Shown piece after piece: positions 12,226-23,924 of a DNA stretch of 64,000 bases. The DNA lies in NCBI GenBank assembly GCA_019918135.1, contig WBZZ01004056.1, forward strand, positions 1-64,000, read 5' to 3'. A program made the translations under genes and the position numbers. The notes under the pieces were generated by a model, which was not told the origin of the DNA, did no database searches, and saw nothing but the letters and a program-made list of their open reading frames with translations. Positions within the stretch are counted from its first letter, which is position 1; every line of letters starts with the position of its first letter. The DNA is from Paulinella micropora. Lineage: Eukaryota > Cercozoa > Imbricatea > Euglyphida > Paulinellidae.

Positions 12226-15200
12226 ATGTCGCAATATAAATCATTACTTGGCCTTAATGAGTTGGCTGTTGATAGTCTAAATATACTTAACTTAGACTTA
12301 ACCAATACAAACATAGTGGGCTTAAACACAGACAGAGTGCCAGAAGATGCTGACCCCGTAAATCTTTATTACACTGACGGCCGATTTGATACAATGTTGT
12401 CCAGCAAATCAACATCAGACATAAAAGAAGAAAAGAATTTATACTACACAGAGCAACGAGTGAAAGACAACGACGAAGTCAAAGCCTCAACTCAACACAG
12501 AAGCAATACTTCCAATCCGCACCAAACCAGTTTATATAATTTGATAGACACAAACATATTTGCACAAGCGAGCGGACAATACTTAACTTACAACGGTGTA
12601 GAAGGCAAATGGAAGAATACAGCCCTTGGTTCAATTGATACACTTTCAGATGTGGTTATAACCGCGCCGATAGCGATGAATAGTTATCTAACATATAACT
12701 CAATAAACTGGGTAAATAAAACATTTCCGATAAATGTGGATGAATTCGGCAATATTAGTATGGGAAGGAAGAATATAACAGGAGTTAATTTACTAAATAC
12801 CAACGATGTTGATGAATGGATATTTGAGCATAAAGATAATAATGATAAAGTTCCAGTGAGTGGAAGTATAGATAGCCACAGCGATGTGACAATATCAGGC
12901 TTCCCAGCAGATAACCAACTGCTTATGTATAGCACGGGACCATGGAGAAACACCACACCACCCTTTCTTAGATTAGACAGCACTGCTAGTATGACTGGAG
13001 GACTAAATATGAATGGTTATGCTATTTCAGGGGCTTCTACGGAAAATGGAATTAATCTCGCAAATCTCGCAGTTGATGGTTCGGTGGTCAAACTAGCAGG
13101 AGACCAAACCATAGGAGGAATAAAAACACTTAGCAGTATAATAAATGCGAGTGCTGGTCTTGATATGAAAAGTCAAAACATTACAAATGTAAATCAACTA
13201 AATGGTAGGTCTATCACAACTTGGCTATCAAAGCACGATACAAACATTGCGAAAGTGTTGGCGAGTGGAAGTATTGATACACATAGCGATGTGATTATAA
13301 CAACAGCATCAGATAATCAACTACTCATTTATAGCACTGGACAATGGAGAAACACAAACTCGCCCTTCTTAGATTAGACGGCACTGCTGGTATGACGGGA
13401 GGACTAAATATGGGAAATCAAAATATAACAAATGTAAATCTTGTTGATGGTGTGGATGTTTCTGTTCTTGATACTTCGGCAGTTAAAACCCCAGGAAACC
13501 AAACCATAGCAGGAATTAAGACATATAGCAGTGGTGTTGAAATTACTGGAAATTCAATCAATTCAACAACAAAGGGCACATTTATCGTTTTCAATTCTAC
13601 AAGTAATATCGGGTCAATTGCTAGTTTGGATATGAAAACAAATATGTATTATAATTTTGAAATTTCAGCGAAAAAAATAAGTTTTATTATTGATGGGACG
13701 ATTGTTTCGTGGTTTAATGCTACTGGCTTAGATTGTAATAGTAGTCGGATTGTTAATCTAGGAGCACCACAAAATGCAAATGAAGCAGTAAATAGGCAAT
13801 ATCTGGATGATAATTGTGTGAAACTAACAGGAGACCAAACAATAACAGGAATTAAAACATTCAACGGGACGAGCACAGTGATAAAATATCTAACTTTAAC
13901 GCAAACGGCTAATTTCAATAATCAAGTGATCATTAATGGTGGAAATATAACATATAATGGGGCGAGGATATTAAACCAAAATGGAGGAGATATATTCTTT
14001 TCACAGACAACTGGTGATTATCAATATTTCTTATTTACTCTAAATACCGCTACAAGTGGAACCGCAGACCAAAGAGGTTATGTATTCACGAATGTAGCAT
14101 TTGATGTAAAAGGGGCGGGACTTTATATTTCAAAACTTTTGGATAATAAAAGCGCTTCATCTGACATCGTCCGTTTTAAAAATTGGTGGTATGCGGTTTT
14201 ATGGTGCCTTAGATATGAATTCAAACAACATAGCAAATGGTGGAACAATAACGGGAACATCAATTACTTCAGCTGCTGGCATGACTACAACAACATTAAC
14301 GGCAAGCGATAAAATAACAACAGCAACAGGCAAACCAATAATTATAGGAAACACAACAAAAGGAATAGGAACAACAGCAAGTTTAGAATTGTATGGGACT
14401 TTTAATAATAATACTGCTGGAGCACACATACAAGCGATTACAACAGAAGATAATATCATACATTTGGACTATTTAATTTAGGACATAATAGCATAAATAT
14501 GGGTTTTGATGCTTATTTAGATGGCGCAGGATGGAAGTCAAGTTATGCGAGTTCAAACTTTTTAATTAATAAATTTTCCAACAAACTTAGATTTTTGTAT
14601 GATAGTGGGAAAAGTGTTGGGGCTGCTGTTCCTTGGTCTGTGGCTCTTGAACTTGATACAGCACAGCAAGTGGATTAATAACAGCGAATGCGGGAATTAC
14701 ATATTCTGGGTTGCTAACGACCACAACTAATAATGGAGCGAAAATAGGAATTCAAGGACAAACAGACTGGACGAATGCGAGAGGAATATTTGTATGGGAT
14801 ACTGCTGATTCAGCATGGGGGATTTATATGTCTCAGTCTGGAGCAAATAAAGCATTAAATGGAGGAACAGCACCAGCAGGAGGAGTAGGCGGATGATTAA
14901 CTTCTTATGCTATTAGATTTAGAGTGAATAATTCTTCAACGAGTGGGTTCATATGGGAGAATAGTTCAAATACTGCTTTAATGTCTTTGAAAGCAAGCGA
15001 TGGACAATTATGGATATTGTCTAATCCAATTCAATATTCAGACAGGAGAAAAAAGAAGATATAAAGGAATGCTTAGGCTTAGATTTTATTAATAAGTTAA
15101 ATCCAGTCTGCTATCGTATGATTGATGATAAAAAAAAAATGTAGGACTGGCTTAATAGCACAAGAATTAGAGGACATACTAACAGAAATGAATATGCTAG

Positions 15201-15493
15201 ATTTTGGCGGTTTTATAAAAGAAACAATCATGGTTCCGTGTCCAAAGCAAAGAAAAAAATGCGAATTGAAAGGTGTGAGTGTTAATCCAGAAGATGTTAA
15301 ATGTGTTGATAGTGGTGATGTCGGGTATGGTATAGGTTATTCCGAGTTTATCGCCCCGTTAATTAAAGCGGTTCAACAATTATCAGAAAAGGTAGTTAAT
15401 TTAGAAAAAGAAAATAAACTTTTACTTAATATACTACAAGATCAAACCAACCAATTAGCAGAATATTTATCAACTACACTCCCATCTGGCTAA
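12226..15493 (+). pseudogene. large fibre / tailspike-like protein with S74-type C-terminus, copy A
   Basis: The N-terminal part has repeats of the type NLYYTDxRFDTxL. A long series follows with GSIDTHSDVxI, DNQLLIYSTGQWRNT, LDGTASMTGGLNM and VKLTGDQTIxGIKT, separated by about 60-80 residues. This is the repeat style of phage-like beta-helical fibres. Near the C-terminus a DRRKK-type start, LNPVCYRM and GLIAQELEDILTEM match the pattern of the S74 intramolecular chaperone that trims and trimerises tailspikes; a coiled coil (VVNLEKENKLLLNIL) follows. It would probably be a virion surface fibre. Copy B holds the same gene. The copy is broken. Confidence 0.72.
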
Positions 15494-15570
15494 TCGCCAG
15501 ATTCCCGTTTGTTGATAAACGATATTTGACAATAAACGAAAGTGCGAATAACACGAAGTGAAATTGTCAA

Positions 15571-15912
15571 ATGACAACTAGACTTCACAGACCACCGCCT
15601 ATTATGGATATGGATGGCGAACTAACTCCCGAATTAAAGTCTCGTGTTCTTGAAGTAGAACTAAAGACTGAGGAGGAAAATGTAGAGCACGAATTGGAAG
15701 ATAACTGGAATTGTTGTTGTATAAAGAACAGACCGACAGACAGCCGACTTATTAAATACTTGTTTCAAATGGGTATCATTATCGCTTTATAACCCTTTGT
15801 ATCGTGAGGCTATCTGAAAAGAACTTACCTTGTGAGGTTGCTAAAACTTATGTCGGAATTTTAACACTATTGATTGGCATCTGCCTTCCATCGCCTTCTA
15901 GTTCAAAGAAGT
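15571..15912 (+). pseudogene. small membrane protein, copy A
   Basis: It starts MTTRLHRPPPIMDMDGELT. It has an acidic region, a Cys triplet (NCCC), RLIKYLFQMGIIIAL as a first hydrophobic segment and a second hydrophobic segment near 15865-15900. The layout resembles the small two-span virion membrane proteins of Polinton-like viruses and nucleocytoplasmic large DNA viruses; that assignment is inference. The first residues also survive at the very end of copy B next to the microsatellite. Broken. Confidence 0.45.
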
Positions 15913-15961
15913 GAGCATTCATATATATGTGTCATACACCATCTATTATCGCCAGCACACA

Positions 15962-16168
15962 TTAACGGCAGGGCATCATCCCACCCAATACACATATCAC
16001 TAAAGGCTTATACACACATTTAAATTTAGTTTCTATTCCTTGCTTTATACAATAAGCACAACTCTCATTCTTTTTTTCGCTTACCCGTGAGTAAAAGTCG
16101 CAGGCAGTCCGCGAAATAGCCGAGCACACAAACAAGAATATTAAAATCATTTTTTTAATATTATACAA
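15962..16168 (-). CDS. small secreted Cys-rich protein, unknown
   Basis: A 68-residue frame on the strand opposite its neighbours. It begins MYNIKKMILIFLFVCSAIS, a good signal peptide, and then contains six Cys in the mature part (CDF, CAYC, KCV, VICV, PCR). I do not recognise it. It sits between the small membrane protein and the next virion-type gene. It could be a secreted or virion-associated accessory protein, or a chance frame. Confidence 0.4.
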   Translation of the reverse strand: MYNIKKMILIFLFVCSAISRTACDFYSRVSEKKNESCAYCIKQGIETKFKCVYKPLVICVLGGMMPCR

Positions 16169-16173
16169 AATAT

Positions 16174-16533
16174 ATGATGACGGAGCACAAATACCAAAAG
16201 ATTATTTTTCTAAGCAATGATTTTGTGGGTAAATCATTCAACAAGAACATTCAGATGTCTTTCACACCTACCAAAATGAATGCAAAATTTAGTCACTACT
16301 ATAACGACCAAACAGAGACAAAAACCAGAATTCTTTACATGGATAGAATTGGAATTATTGGCACATTCTCCGACAGCACCACAGCAAACATTTCAAACCT
16401 TAGCTATAATTTAGGTGTCGTTGGATGGACGGACGGACAATATACATTTAAAGTCCTTGAAACCGACAGCGGAAATATTGATACAGGAAATTTAGCGGGA
16501 AGAATTGTTGTGTGTTTGGAATTTCTTGCTTAG
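16174..16533 (+). pseudogene. small protein, probably structural, copy A
   Basis: A 119-residue frame, starting MMTEHKYQKIIFLSNDF. It is rich in Asn, Thr and aromatic residues with no membrane segment, and it ends a few bases before the packaging ATPase. A beta-rich virion component is possible from context only; no family was recognised. Confidence 0.35.
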
Positions 16534-16540
16534 AATATAT

Positions 16541-17357
16541 AAGATGGAGAAGTTGAATAACGTAAAGGTTAGACCAGTTAAGCAGGATGGTGAAGGTAAT
16601 AAACAGGCGAAAGGTTATAAATTATTTAATGAGCCGTATGCCAATACATTTCTACTTGCCCGAAGAAGAGCGGGAAAACAACAGCACTCTTTGAAATACT
16701 GAAACGGACGACAGACAGAAAAACACGTATTGTCATTAATGCTTCAACATACACAAGGACTACATTTTTTAAGCAATGGTAAAGCACTTTAAGAACAGGG
16801 GAAAACCGATGGCTGTATATACCTTTCTCAAATCAGATTGTGTGAATGTCATTGATTATGAGTTAGACAAACTGAACAAACCAGAAGAGCAGGAAGGTGA
16901 AATTAAACAGGACGATAAAGAACCGATGGAGAAACCGCAATTTTCATACTTTGGAAAAGAAAAGAAACAGATAAAGGAGGCACCAAAAGAGCGACCGAGC
17001 AAGTATATTTCGCCAGAGGTTGTTTCTGTTTTGGACGATTTAGGAAGTGGATTAAGAGACAAGTCCGTAAGTGATTTGTTAAAAAAGAACAGACACTATA
17101 AATCAAAGGTGATTATGTCAATCCAGTATCTGAATGACCTACGGCCAGAAGCCATTAAGCAGTTAGACTATTTATTAATCTTTCCAGGACATTGTCAATC
17201 TCAGGACAAAATGGAACTAGTGTATAAGCACTTAGACTTATCTTTTGATTTTTATTACTTTCTGGAAAGTATCACGAAGCAACAAAGGAACGATTTAATT
17301 TTCTTTATGTCTCAAGTGTTGATGATGAATTACGGAAGAATTTTAACTTCAGATTAA
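16541..17357 (+). pseudogene. packaging ATPase (A32/FtsK-HerA type), copy A
   Basis: The residues ANTFLLARRRAGK (P-loop region), VVSVLDDLGSGLRD (Walker B region), LLKKNRHYKSKVIMSIQYLND and LRPEAIKQLDYLLIFPG are in the order seen in Polinton and NCLDV genome-packaging ATPases. The enzyme would pump DNA into capsids. It lies upstream of the small basic protein, protease and penton genes, the usual morphogenesis neighbourhood. The copy is broken. Confidence 0.75.
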
Positions 17358-17400
17358 AATAAGAAATTTTTATAAATAATTATTTTTTTCTGTATTATAT

Positions 17401-17715
17401 ATGCCAGTATCACCAGTGATAATTTCACAACTATCAGGATATAACATCGGATACAATCCATCAATGCCACAGAAGGGAGGAAAAAAGAAAACTAAGAAGA
17501 AGAGTGGGCAAAAGGGGGGAAAGATTAACTGGGCTAAGGTCGGAAAAACCGCAATGGCTGTTAATAAATTCCTTCGTGATAACAAGATTTAATTTATTTC
17601 AAAGCCCGCTAATGCCCTTGGCGATGTCGGGGTTCCATATGCGTCTCGTATAGGGACTACCGCTGCAAAACTTGAGTATGGTAAGCAACGAGGAGGTGCT
17701 GTAAAGTTTCGCTGA
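17401..17715 (+). pseudogene. small basic, glycine/lysine-rich protein, copy A
   Basis: MPVSPVIISQLSGYNIGYNP is followed by a Lys/Gly-rich run (GGKKKTKKKSGQKGGK) and then, further on, GTTAAKLEYGKQRGGAVKF. This resembles the short basic core or capsid-cement precursors of adenovirus-like and Polinton-like viruses, which may condense DNA and be cut by the viral protease. The assignment is by composition and position only. Confidence 0.4.
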
Positions 17716-17879
17716 AGATATTTGATAATTTCACTCTCATTCGCTTTGCTCATTCTCGTTTATTGTCAAACATCGAAGATGAAAAACGATGTTTGTAAAA
17801 CACACGGGAGCGGTAGCGGGAGTGTGGATTTACAAATATCACAAACATCGTTTCAGATTAAACTTTAGAATAAGCGATA

Positions 17880-19098
17880 ATGCGAAGCATGAAGCGCAAT
17901 TCTAAAATATCAAAGGCTAAGGTAAGACCACCACGAGTGTATAGAAATAAGAGCGGGAGGCCTTATATTATCCAGAAGGGTAAAAGATATTATCTTAATT
18001 TTGGTAAGAAAACAAATGATTTAAGCACATTACAAATTGTTAAACTTTTTATGAAATATATCGGTAATAAGCCAAAGTCGCAAAGGGCTAGTCGCAAACC
18101 AAGGGAAAAAATAATCAAATCTGATTTCAATCGTCTTGAACACGAGAACCGAAACCAGATACAAAGAACTTACAAAGAAATATGAGTTAATACATGGCGA
18201 GGAAGCAAAGGAAAAGAAGAAAAGGGATGAGATAGAAGAAGAAAAGAAAAGGCTAGAACGAAAAGACATAGCAGATGCTTAGGAAAGACAAGATATAATG
18301 GATAGGGAACACAAAATAGAACTAGCGGGTGTTAATGAACGACAAGAACAAAAAGCCAGAGAACTAAGAAGGGAGCAAAAACTCACAGAAGATGTAAAAT
18401 ATGAAGAAGACAGAAAAAATAGGATACAAGCATTACCACCGCCACCACAATATCAATATATTATGCCACCACAACATGGACAGCCACAAGCACCACCATT
18501 AGGAGCACCGCCACAAGCACCGCCATTACCTAATTTAGGAGATGAAGCACCATTGAAAACAAAAGAACAATATGAGGAAGAAAAAAAGCAAAAGCAGAAA
18601 GATATTGAAACACTGAAATTAGCAGGATATACAGATAATTTCATAAAAAAGATTAGTCGTAAAGACTTACAAAAAGCCAGTCAAGATATTCAGACGGCTA
18701 TAGCCACAGCGACATCTTTTAAATTAGAGGAACAGAAAAAGTTAGCAGAAGAATATAAAGAAAAACTTGAAAAGGAAGAAAAGAAAGCAGAAGAAAAGGG
18801 TAAGCATTTTGAAAATTTACAAATTAATCAATTTTTAATATCTGCATTTTCAAAAACTTATCACCCAAACATTACTATAAAAGAGTTAGCACAGGCTTTA
18901 AAAAAGAGACTAGATAGTGATGGATGTAAAAAATTAAATTACAAAGACACTTCAAAGTGGATAATTAACATGATTAAAAGGTTTAATATTGATGTTGGAA
19001 ATGAAAAGGAAAACGTAAAAAGAAAAGTAGCGGATAATGTAGATATGAAGAGTTTATGGGTATTAATGAACAAAAAGGGAATGGAGCGAAGACATTAG
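17880..19098 (+). pseudogene. basic then coiled-coil protein of unknown function, copy A
   Basis: The N-terminal part is very basic (KAKVRPPRVYRNKSGRPYI). The middle has charged coiled coil and a Pro/Gln-rich segment (QPQAPPLGAPPQAPPLPN). The C-terminal part has LAGYTDNFIKKISRKDL and YHPNITIKELAQAL. No family is recognised. It lies directly before the protease gene. Broken. Confidence 0.45.
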
Positions 19099-19173
19099 AA
19101 TAATTAATTGATAAGGTATTTTCAATAAAAATAATTAAAAAAATATCTATCCAGCAATGATTGGAGGCACACA

Positions 19174-20084
19174 ATGAATAAAAAGGACTTTGTAAAAACT
19201 CTAACTAGCAAAATGCCTATAGACCCAAATGTAGATAAACAAGTTTCAAATGATTTGAATATTGGTGAGGGAACGCCACCAACTACCATACCCCTGAGCG
19301 TCGCGGAGACAACCATACCCCCGAGCGTCGCGGAGAGAACCATACCCCCGAGCGCCGCGGAGACAACCATACCCCCGAGCGTCGCGGAGACAACCATACC
19401 CCCGAGCATAAGTTCTGCGGAGCCACAGCAACCAGAGCCAGAGCGGATCGTAAACATCGATGGGGCGAGTAATATTGAAAAAACCATAGACGATGTTCAT
19501 CAACAAGCGAGAATGAGTGATATGTTGAATTTTAAAATGAAAAATTCAACATTGGATGAGAGTGTAGTTGATGAATATCAGCAACTGGGTGAGGGACGGG
19601 GGTTAATGACTAATGAAATAGACGACATAATGAAAAAATATGGATGGTATCTCGGAGCAATAGCCAGTGATGAAATCAACAAGTTGAAGCCAGGAAGCAG
19701 AAAGCGATACGGATTTATTATGAATTTGAACAATCACAAACAAGCGGGGTCTCATTGGATAGCAGTATGGATAAGTCTAGATAAAGACAGGAGTGTTGAA
19801 GTGTATGACCCTTTAGCACTTTATGAGCCAACAGAAGACTTTCAACAACAAATGAAACAACTAATAGACAAAGCCACCCCGTTAGTTATTTATTAATGAA
19901 GGTTAATCAAGTAAAACAACAATCAAACACCTCAGACACGTGCGGTTGGCATAGTATGAGATTTTTAGTGGAGCGAGCGAAATGCAACAGGTTTAAGTTT
20001 GCTAGCGGTTATACAGACCTTAAAGAAGAAGAAGCGGAAAAATTAAAAGCACAGAATGGGTATGGTTTTGACACCTATTTATGA
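19174..20084 (+). pseudogene. adenovirus-type maturation cysteine protease, copy A
   Basis: The catalytic pattern of the Ulp1/adenain clan is visible: GSHWIAVWI (His), VEVYDPL (Asp) and TSDTCGWHSMRF (Cys). This is the Polinton PRO protein, which processes capsid proteins in the particle. The N-terminal third is a linker containing a tandem repeat with the nonamer ETTIPPSVA (about 19280-19410). The copy is broken. Confidence 0.78.
19280..19410 (+). repeat. 27-bp coding minisatellite in the protease linker
   Basis: About five tandem units of 27 bp encode TTIPPSVAE-type nonamers with one or two substitutions per unit. The reading frame is kept by the unit length. Confidence 0.7.
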
Positions 20085-20159
20085 GCATCGCTTTCATTCG
20101 CTACGCTCATTTTCGCTTGCTCATAAATATCGTAAAAATATTATTTATATAATATAACA

Positions 20160-20935
20160 ATGGACTATAAGGGAGGAAGAAGTTCGGGTATCTATTACAT
20201 AAATAGTAAAAATAGAATAACGGGAACAGACAGCGACTTCACACACGAAGTTAATATGAAGGGTCTAGACAATCCCACACATTGTAAAATTCTTCATATC
20301 TATGTGCCGAAGTCATATTACTCTGTGGCTTCACCATATAATACTTTTACTCTTAGCGAAGACGGGTATGAGGCTTTAATTAGTACGATACCTGAGGGAA
20401 ACTACACAATGAACAACTTAAAAAATAAGCGATCTGAGATACTGACGGCAGATAGCCCAAATAATTATACTTATGTGGTATCCAGCAATAATACCAACAT
20501 AGAACCAGAAGATGGCAAATTAACATTCAGTGTGTCAGAAAATAAAGGAATTCAACCGCAGTTTATATTTGATGGTGAGACCCGTATTCACGAAGTAATG
20601 GGTTTTGATAGAAATTCAACATATTTCTTTGCTAATGATTTTATTAAATCGCCAAATGTGATTATTTTAACTGGCGAAAAGACTTTATACCTTCAATCGG
20701 ACTTAGTTGGTGAAGGAGATAATCATGTGCTACAAGAAATATACACTGCCAACGAAATTCCATTTGGAGCCGTTATATACGACGGAAGTGGGTCAGAGTA
20801 TGGTAAGAAATTATCAACCAGTTCAAATAATGTATATATGTTTTATCTTACAGACGAAAACGACCAAACAATTAATCTTAATGGTTTGGGTATCGTTATG
20901 ACATTGTTTATTTACAGAGAGACTAATTATTTTAA
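20160..20935 (+). pseudogene. penton-like minor capsid protein, copy A (3-prime part lost)
   Basis: The start MDYKGGRSSGIYYINSKNR, then DSDFTHEVNMKGLDNPTHCK, IYVPKSYYSV and TFTLSEDGYEALISTIPEG match the N-terminal pattern of Polinton/PLV minor capsid (penton) proteins. An open frame runs on by chance into the DIRS sequence, so the true C-terminus is not here. Confidence 0.6.
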
Positions 20936-20979
20936 TTTATTTACATCATTTTTCAATTTGTTAAAAAACAGTTCATTAA

Positions 20980-22192
20980 TTGCCATGAAATCCCGCAAAA
21001 GGGTTGCATTTGTCCTTCCGCATTGGCCAGCCAGACCTTGGTGGCCACAGATTCTAGAACATGCAAGAGATTCATTTAGTCTGCCACTCGCATCATACAC
21101 TCTAGCTCCAACGTGGCACAAACACCCATATCACGTACACAGACCATCATGGCACATGCCTGCAGTGCTGTTTGATTTTACTCATGAAATTTAAGCCCTG
21201 CAGGGACAGCAATACTAGATGACGACGAGATAGCGATCTGGGCAAGCCAAGCAGGCCGGAGAGACACCACAATGGAAGCATACAAAGCTTCCCTCAAGCA
21301 ATTCCTCAAGTGGTGCGTGCAGCACGGGCGAATCTTCTTTCCTGCCTCCGACAAAACGATTGCGCACTATTTGAAATATATGTCGGAGAGTGGGTATGCA
21401 CAATCAACAATCACTGGCCACCTGGCTGCAATGAAATCCCAATACGCACTGCGCACTAGTAACGACCCGACCGAGAGTCTGCTAGTGCAATTAGTCAAAC
21501 AGAGAGTGGTAGCAGAAGCTGTACCGGGGAGAGAGGGGAAATATCCTTATTTAGGGACGACCTGCTCAGGATACTACAATTACCATTGGTGACATGGAGG
21601 GACTCCAGAGATGCTACGTCAATAATATTATTACTGCAGTGGATCTCAATGGCACGCGTCAGTAACATTGTAGCATTGAAGGTATCGGACATCATCTTCC
21701 ACCATACCATTATCGGGAACAGCCCGTGCGAGTACATGATACTCAGGTTCGAGAAATTGAAAAACGCGGAAGGCGAGAAGCTGGTCTTTCTCGGCCAAGG
21801 GAACCAATCATTCTGCGCTGTCATGTGGATCAGAGCATACCTCAAATACATAAAGGACACGTTCAAGGATTCATTCACCGACACCTCTCCTCTTTTCTTC
21901 AAGCTATCTGGCAACGCATTTGGACATCTGAGTGCTGGCACCATCAAGTCTCTTGAAAAAGAAGGTTGCTGCGATCGGATTGAATCCAGCGATATTATTA
22001 TACGCATCCCATTCAAATAGAATCGGGTCAGCGACTGAAGTGGCTCGTTTGGGAATGAGAATCTACACAATAAGAAGGCAGAGGCTGTGGTCAGACAAAA
22101 GTTCGTGCGTGTACAAATACCTGCGTGACATAAGCTCGGAAAGCAAGCTAACAATCACACGCATCTTACAGACCGGCAACGTAATCAACTAA
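20980..22192 (+). mobile_element. DIRS-type retroelement fragment (RNase H end plus tyrosine recombinase)
   Basis: The first part (FVLPHWPARPWWPQILEHA) matches the C-terminal signature of DIRS-type RT/RNase H. It is followed by a tyrosine recombinase with an N-terminal SAM-like domain (MEAYKASLKQFLKWCVQHGR), the first arginine region ISMARVSNIVALKVSDI, and the HSNRIGSATE...RQRLWSDKSS...Y box. The fragment abuts and cuts Polinton copy A. It is broken (several breaks), and the upstream RT and gag parts are absent. Confidence 0.75.
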
Positions 22193-23826
22193 ATCGACCC
22201 TCTCTTACGCGAAAGCGGGTTTTTAATGACTATCACGTGTCAGTCAATGATGGCGCACAGTATTGTCTGGATTGGAAGAGCAAACATATTTTTGTAGTAA
22301 ATATTGATTTGGAAACACACTAGATTGACATACGGCTTGCGGATTTAGATCGTGTTGGGACGATATGATGCAAAAGTGTAACTCTGCCTATAGATACTAT
22401 TGTATAAGCACTACCACTTGCTAGTGCAACTGATGGAGTAGTATTGTGGGCCAGGTGTCAATATTTGCAAAAGAAAGTCATATACAGTCCCCTTCCTTTT
22501 AGCTAAATACGTTTTACAAACATAACAGAAACCGGCACATGGGTCGATCATAGAAAAACAGGTGCTGCGTCGGTTCGACACTATCAATATGTCCTTACAT
22601 GCATATTATATTATCATCAGAGAATCAACACCAAAAACGTGGGTGCCGACAGCATTTCAAAAAACCATGTAATTGTTTGCAAGAAAACGCTAAACATTAC
22701 AACAAAAAACGACAGCTATATACTATTAATTATCATTCTTACTACAACAACTTACGATGGTAAGTACACTATGATACATGTAATCGACTTCCAGCGACTT
22801 GACATCGGAGTTATTATCAATCACACGACAACCGCACACAAATCTGTGTACTTTGACAACAACAATGATACAAACCCAACTAGAAGAAGGATATTAGAGA
22901 GCTACACTCCCGTAGAGATGCACACTAGCAAACAGACACACAAGGAAAAAAAAGACGAAACCCAAAATATAGGCTCATAGCAGACAGCGATACGACAGAG
23001 ACGGAGACACACGACTGTTGTGGAGGCTGAGGTCGGTATGGATCTGGTGGCTCTGTGAAAGAGGGCACCCCCCCCCTCTGCTATGAGGACCTACAGCACA
23101 CGTGCAGTGACTGTGGTAACAAGGTCGCACTGGAAAGAATAACGATACTGCTGGTGAAGCAGTCCTTCGACCACATAACACTCCCATAAAGGAAAGTTAT
23201 GCAAGGTGAACCAAAAATCTTAAGTTAGCAGACCGCAGTTACGTTTGCAAACCGTTACGTTGAGATCGCCTATATGGTGTAAAGTACTTCCTTTTTGCCT
23301 AATGATTGTGATATGATTCGGGAAAATAAGGCAATCAGACTGGGAAGGTTGGAAAAATTTGGCATTTGCAGTCAGAGGTCTTTACTGGACCTAGGAGAGA
23401 GGGGAGAAGCTCATGTTGTGTGTGCTAAATTGGAATTAGAAAAAAGTATACTTTGAGCAAGGTATAGATTAGCGAATCATCCGGTGAATCCGCGAATCAA
23501 TCTGATTCGCCAAGATATGATTGCTGACATATTTTCTATCGATGTTTGAATTATTTTGATGATTAAATACTATCATAATAATTATTTTTTTTAATGTATT
23601 CCATGAATGTTTCATCAACTTCAACTAGAAAATTTTACCAAAATTTTGTTTTTTTCAAGTTCTTCGGTACCTAGTACTGTTAGTAAATCTGCAAAACATG
23701 CTAATATATATATCAACGAATTGGTAAAACTCATCTACATTAATAATAATATTAATATCAATATTTTTCTTCGATAATCTCGTAAAATTTGACTTAAACT
23801 TTTTCAATTTTCCTTCTAATTTTAAT
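22193..23826. other. intergenic, no gene seen
   Basis: AT-rich sequence with no supportable gene. It may include the remaining 3-prime part of the DIRS element. A 35-bp stretch at 23392-23426 is identical to 49119-49153. Confidence 0.4.
23392..23426 (+). repeat. 35-bp dispersed repeat, copy 1
   Basis: Identical, in the same orientation, to 49119-49153, starting TAGGAGAGAGGGG and ending TGTGTGTGCT. Confidence 0.7.
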
Positions 23827-23924
23827 TTTAATATTTCAAGTTCTCAAGCGACCCAAACCAACGAAATCCGACAATACAATCATACAGAACAACGCTAGTG
23901 TTGAAAATCACAATTATATCTTTA

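Larger units (their letters stand above)
8316..20960 (+). mobile_element. Polinton/Maverick-like element, copy A (fossil, right part missing)
   Basis: A 12.6-kb block encodes a Polinton set: retroviral-type integrase, A32-type packaging ATPase, adenovirus-type maturation protease and a penton-like minor capsid protein. It also carries a GIY-YIG nuclease and a large fibre. It is broken, with of the order of ten breaks, and looks internally rearranged between integrase and fibre compared with copy B. The left end near 8316 matches the outer end of copy B. The right side is lost where DIRS-type sequence begins near 20980. I saw no protein-primed polymerase B and no major capsid gene in the window. 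Age is moderate: the conserved motifs are easily read, but all large genes are damaged. Confidence 0.85.

Noticed and set aside
8316-20960. A complete Polinton with polymerase and major capsid gene
   Set aside because: I found no protein-primed polymerase B or double jelly-roll capsid motifs; those parts are missing from both copies.
22639-22980. 113-residue frame rich in Thr, Asn and Ile
   Set aside because: Composition follows local AT-rich sequence and no motif supports it.
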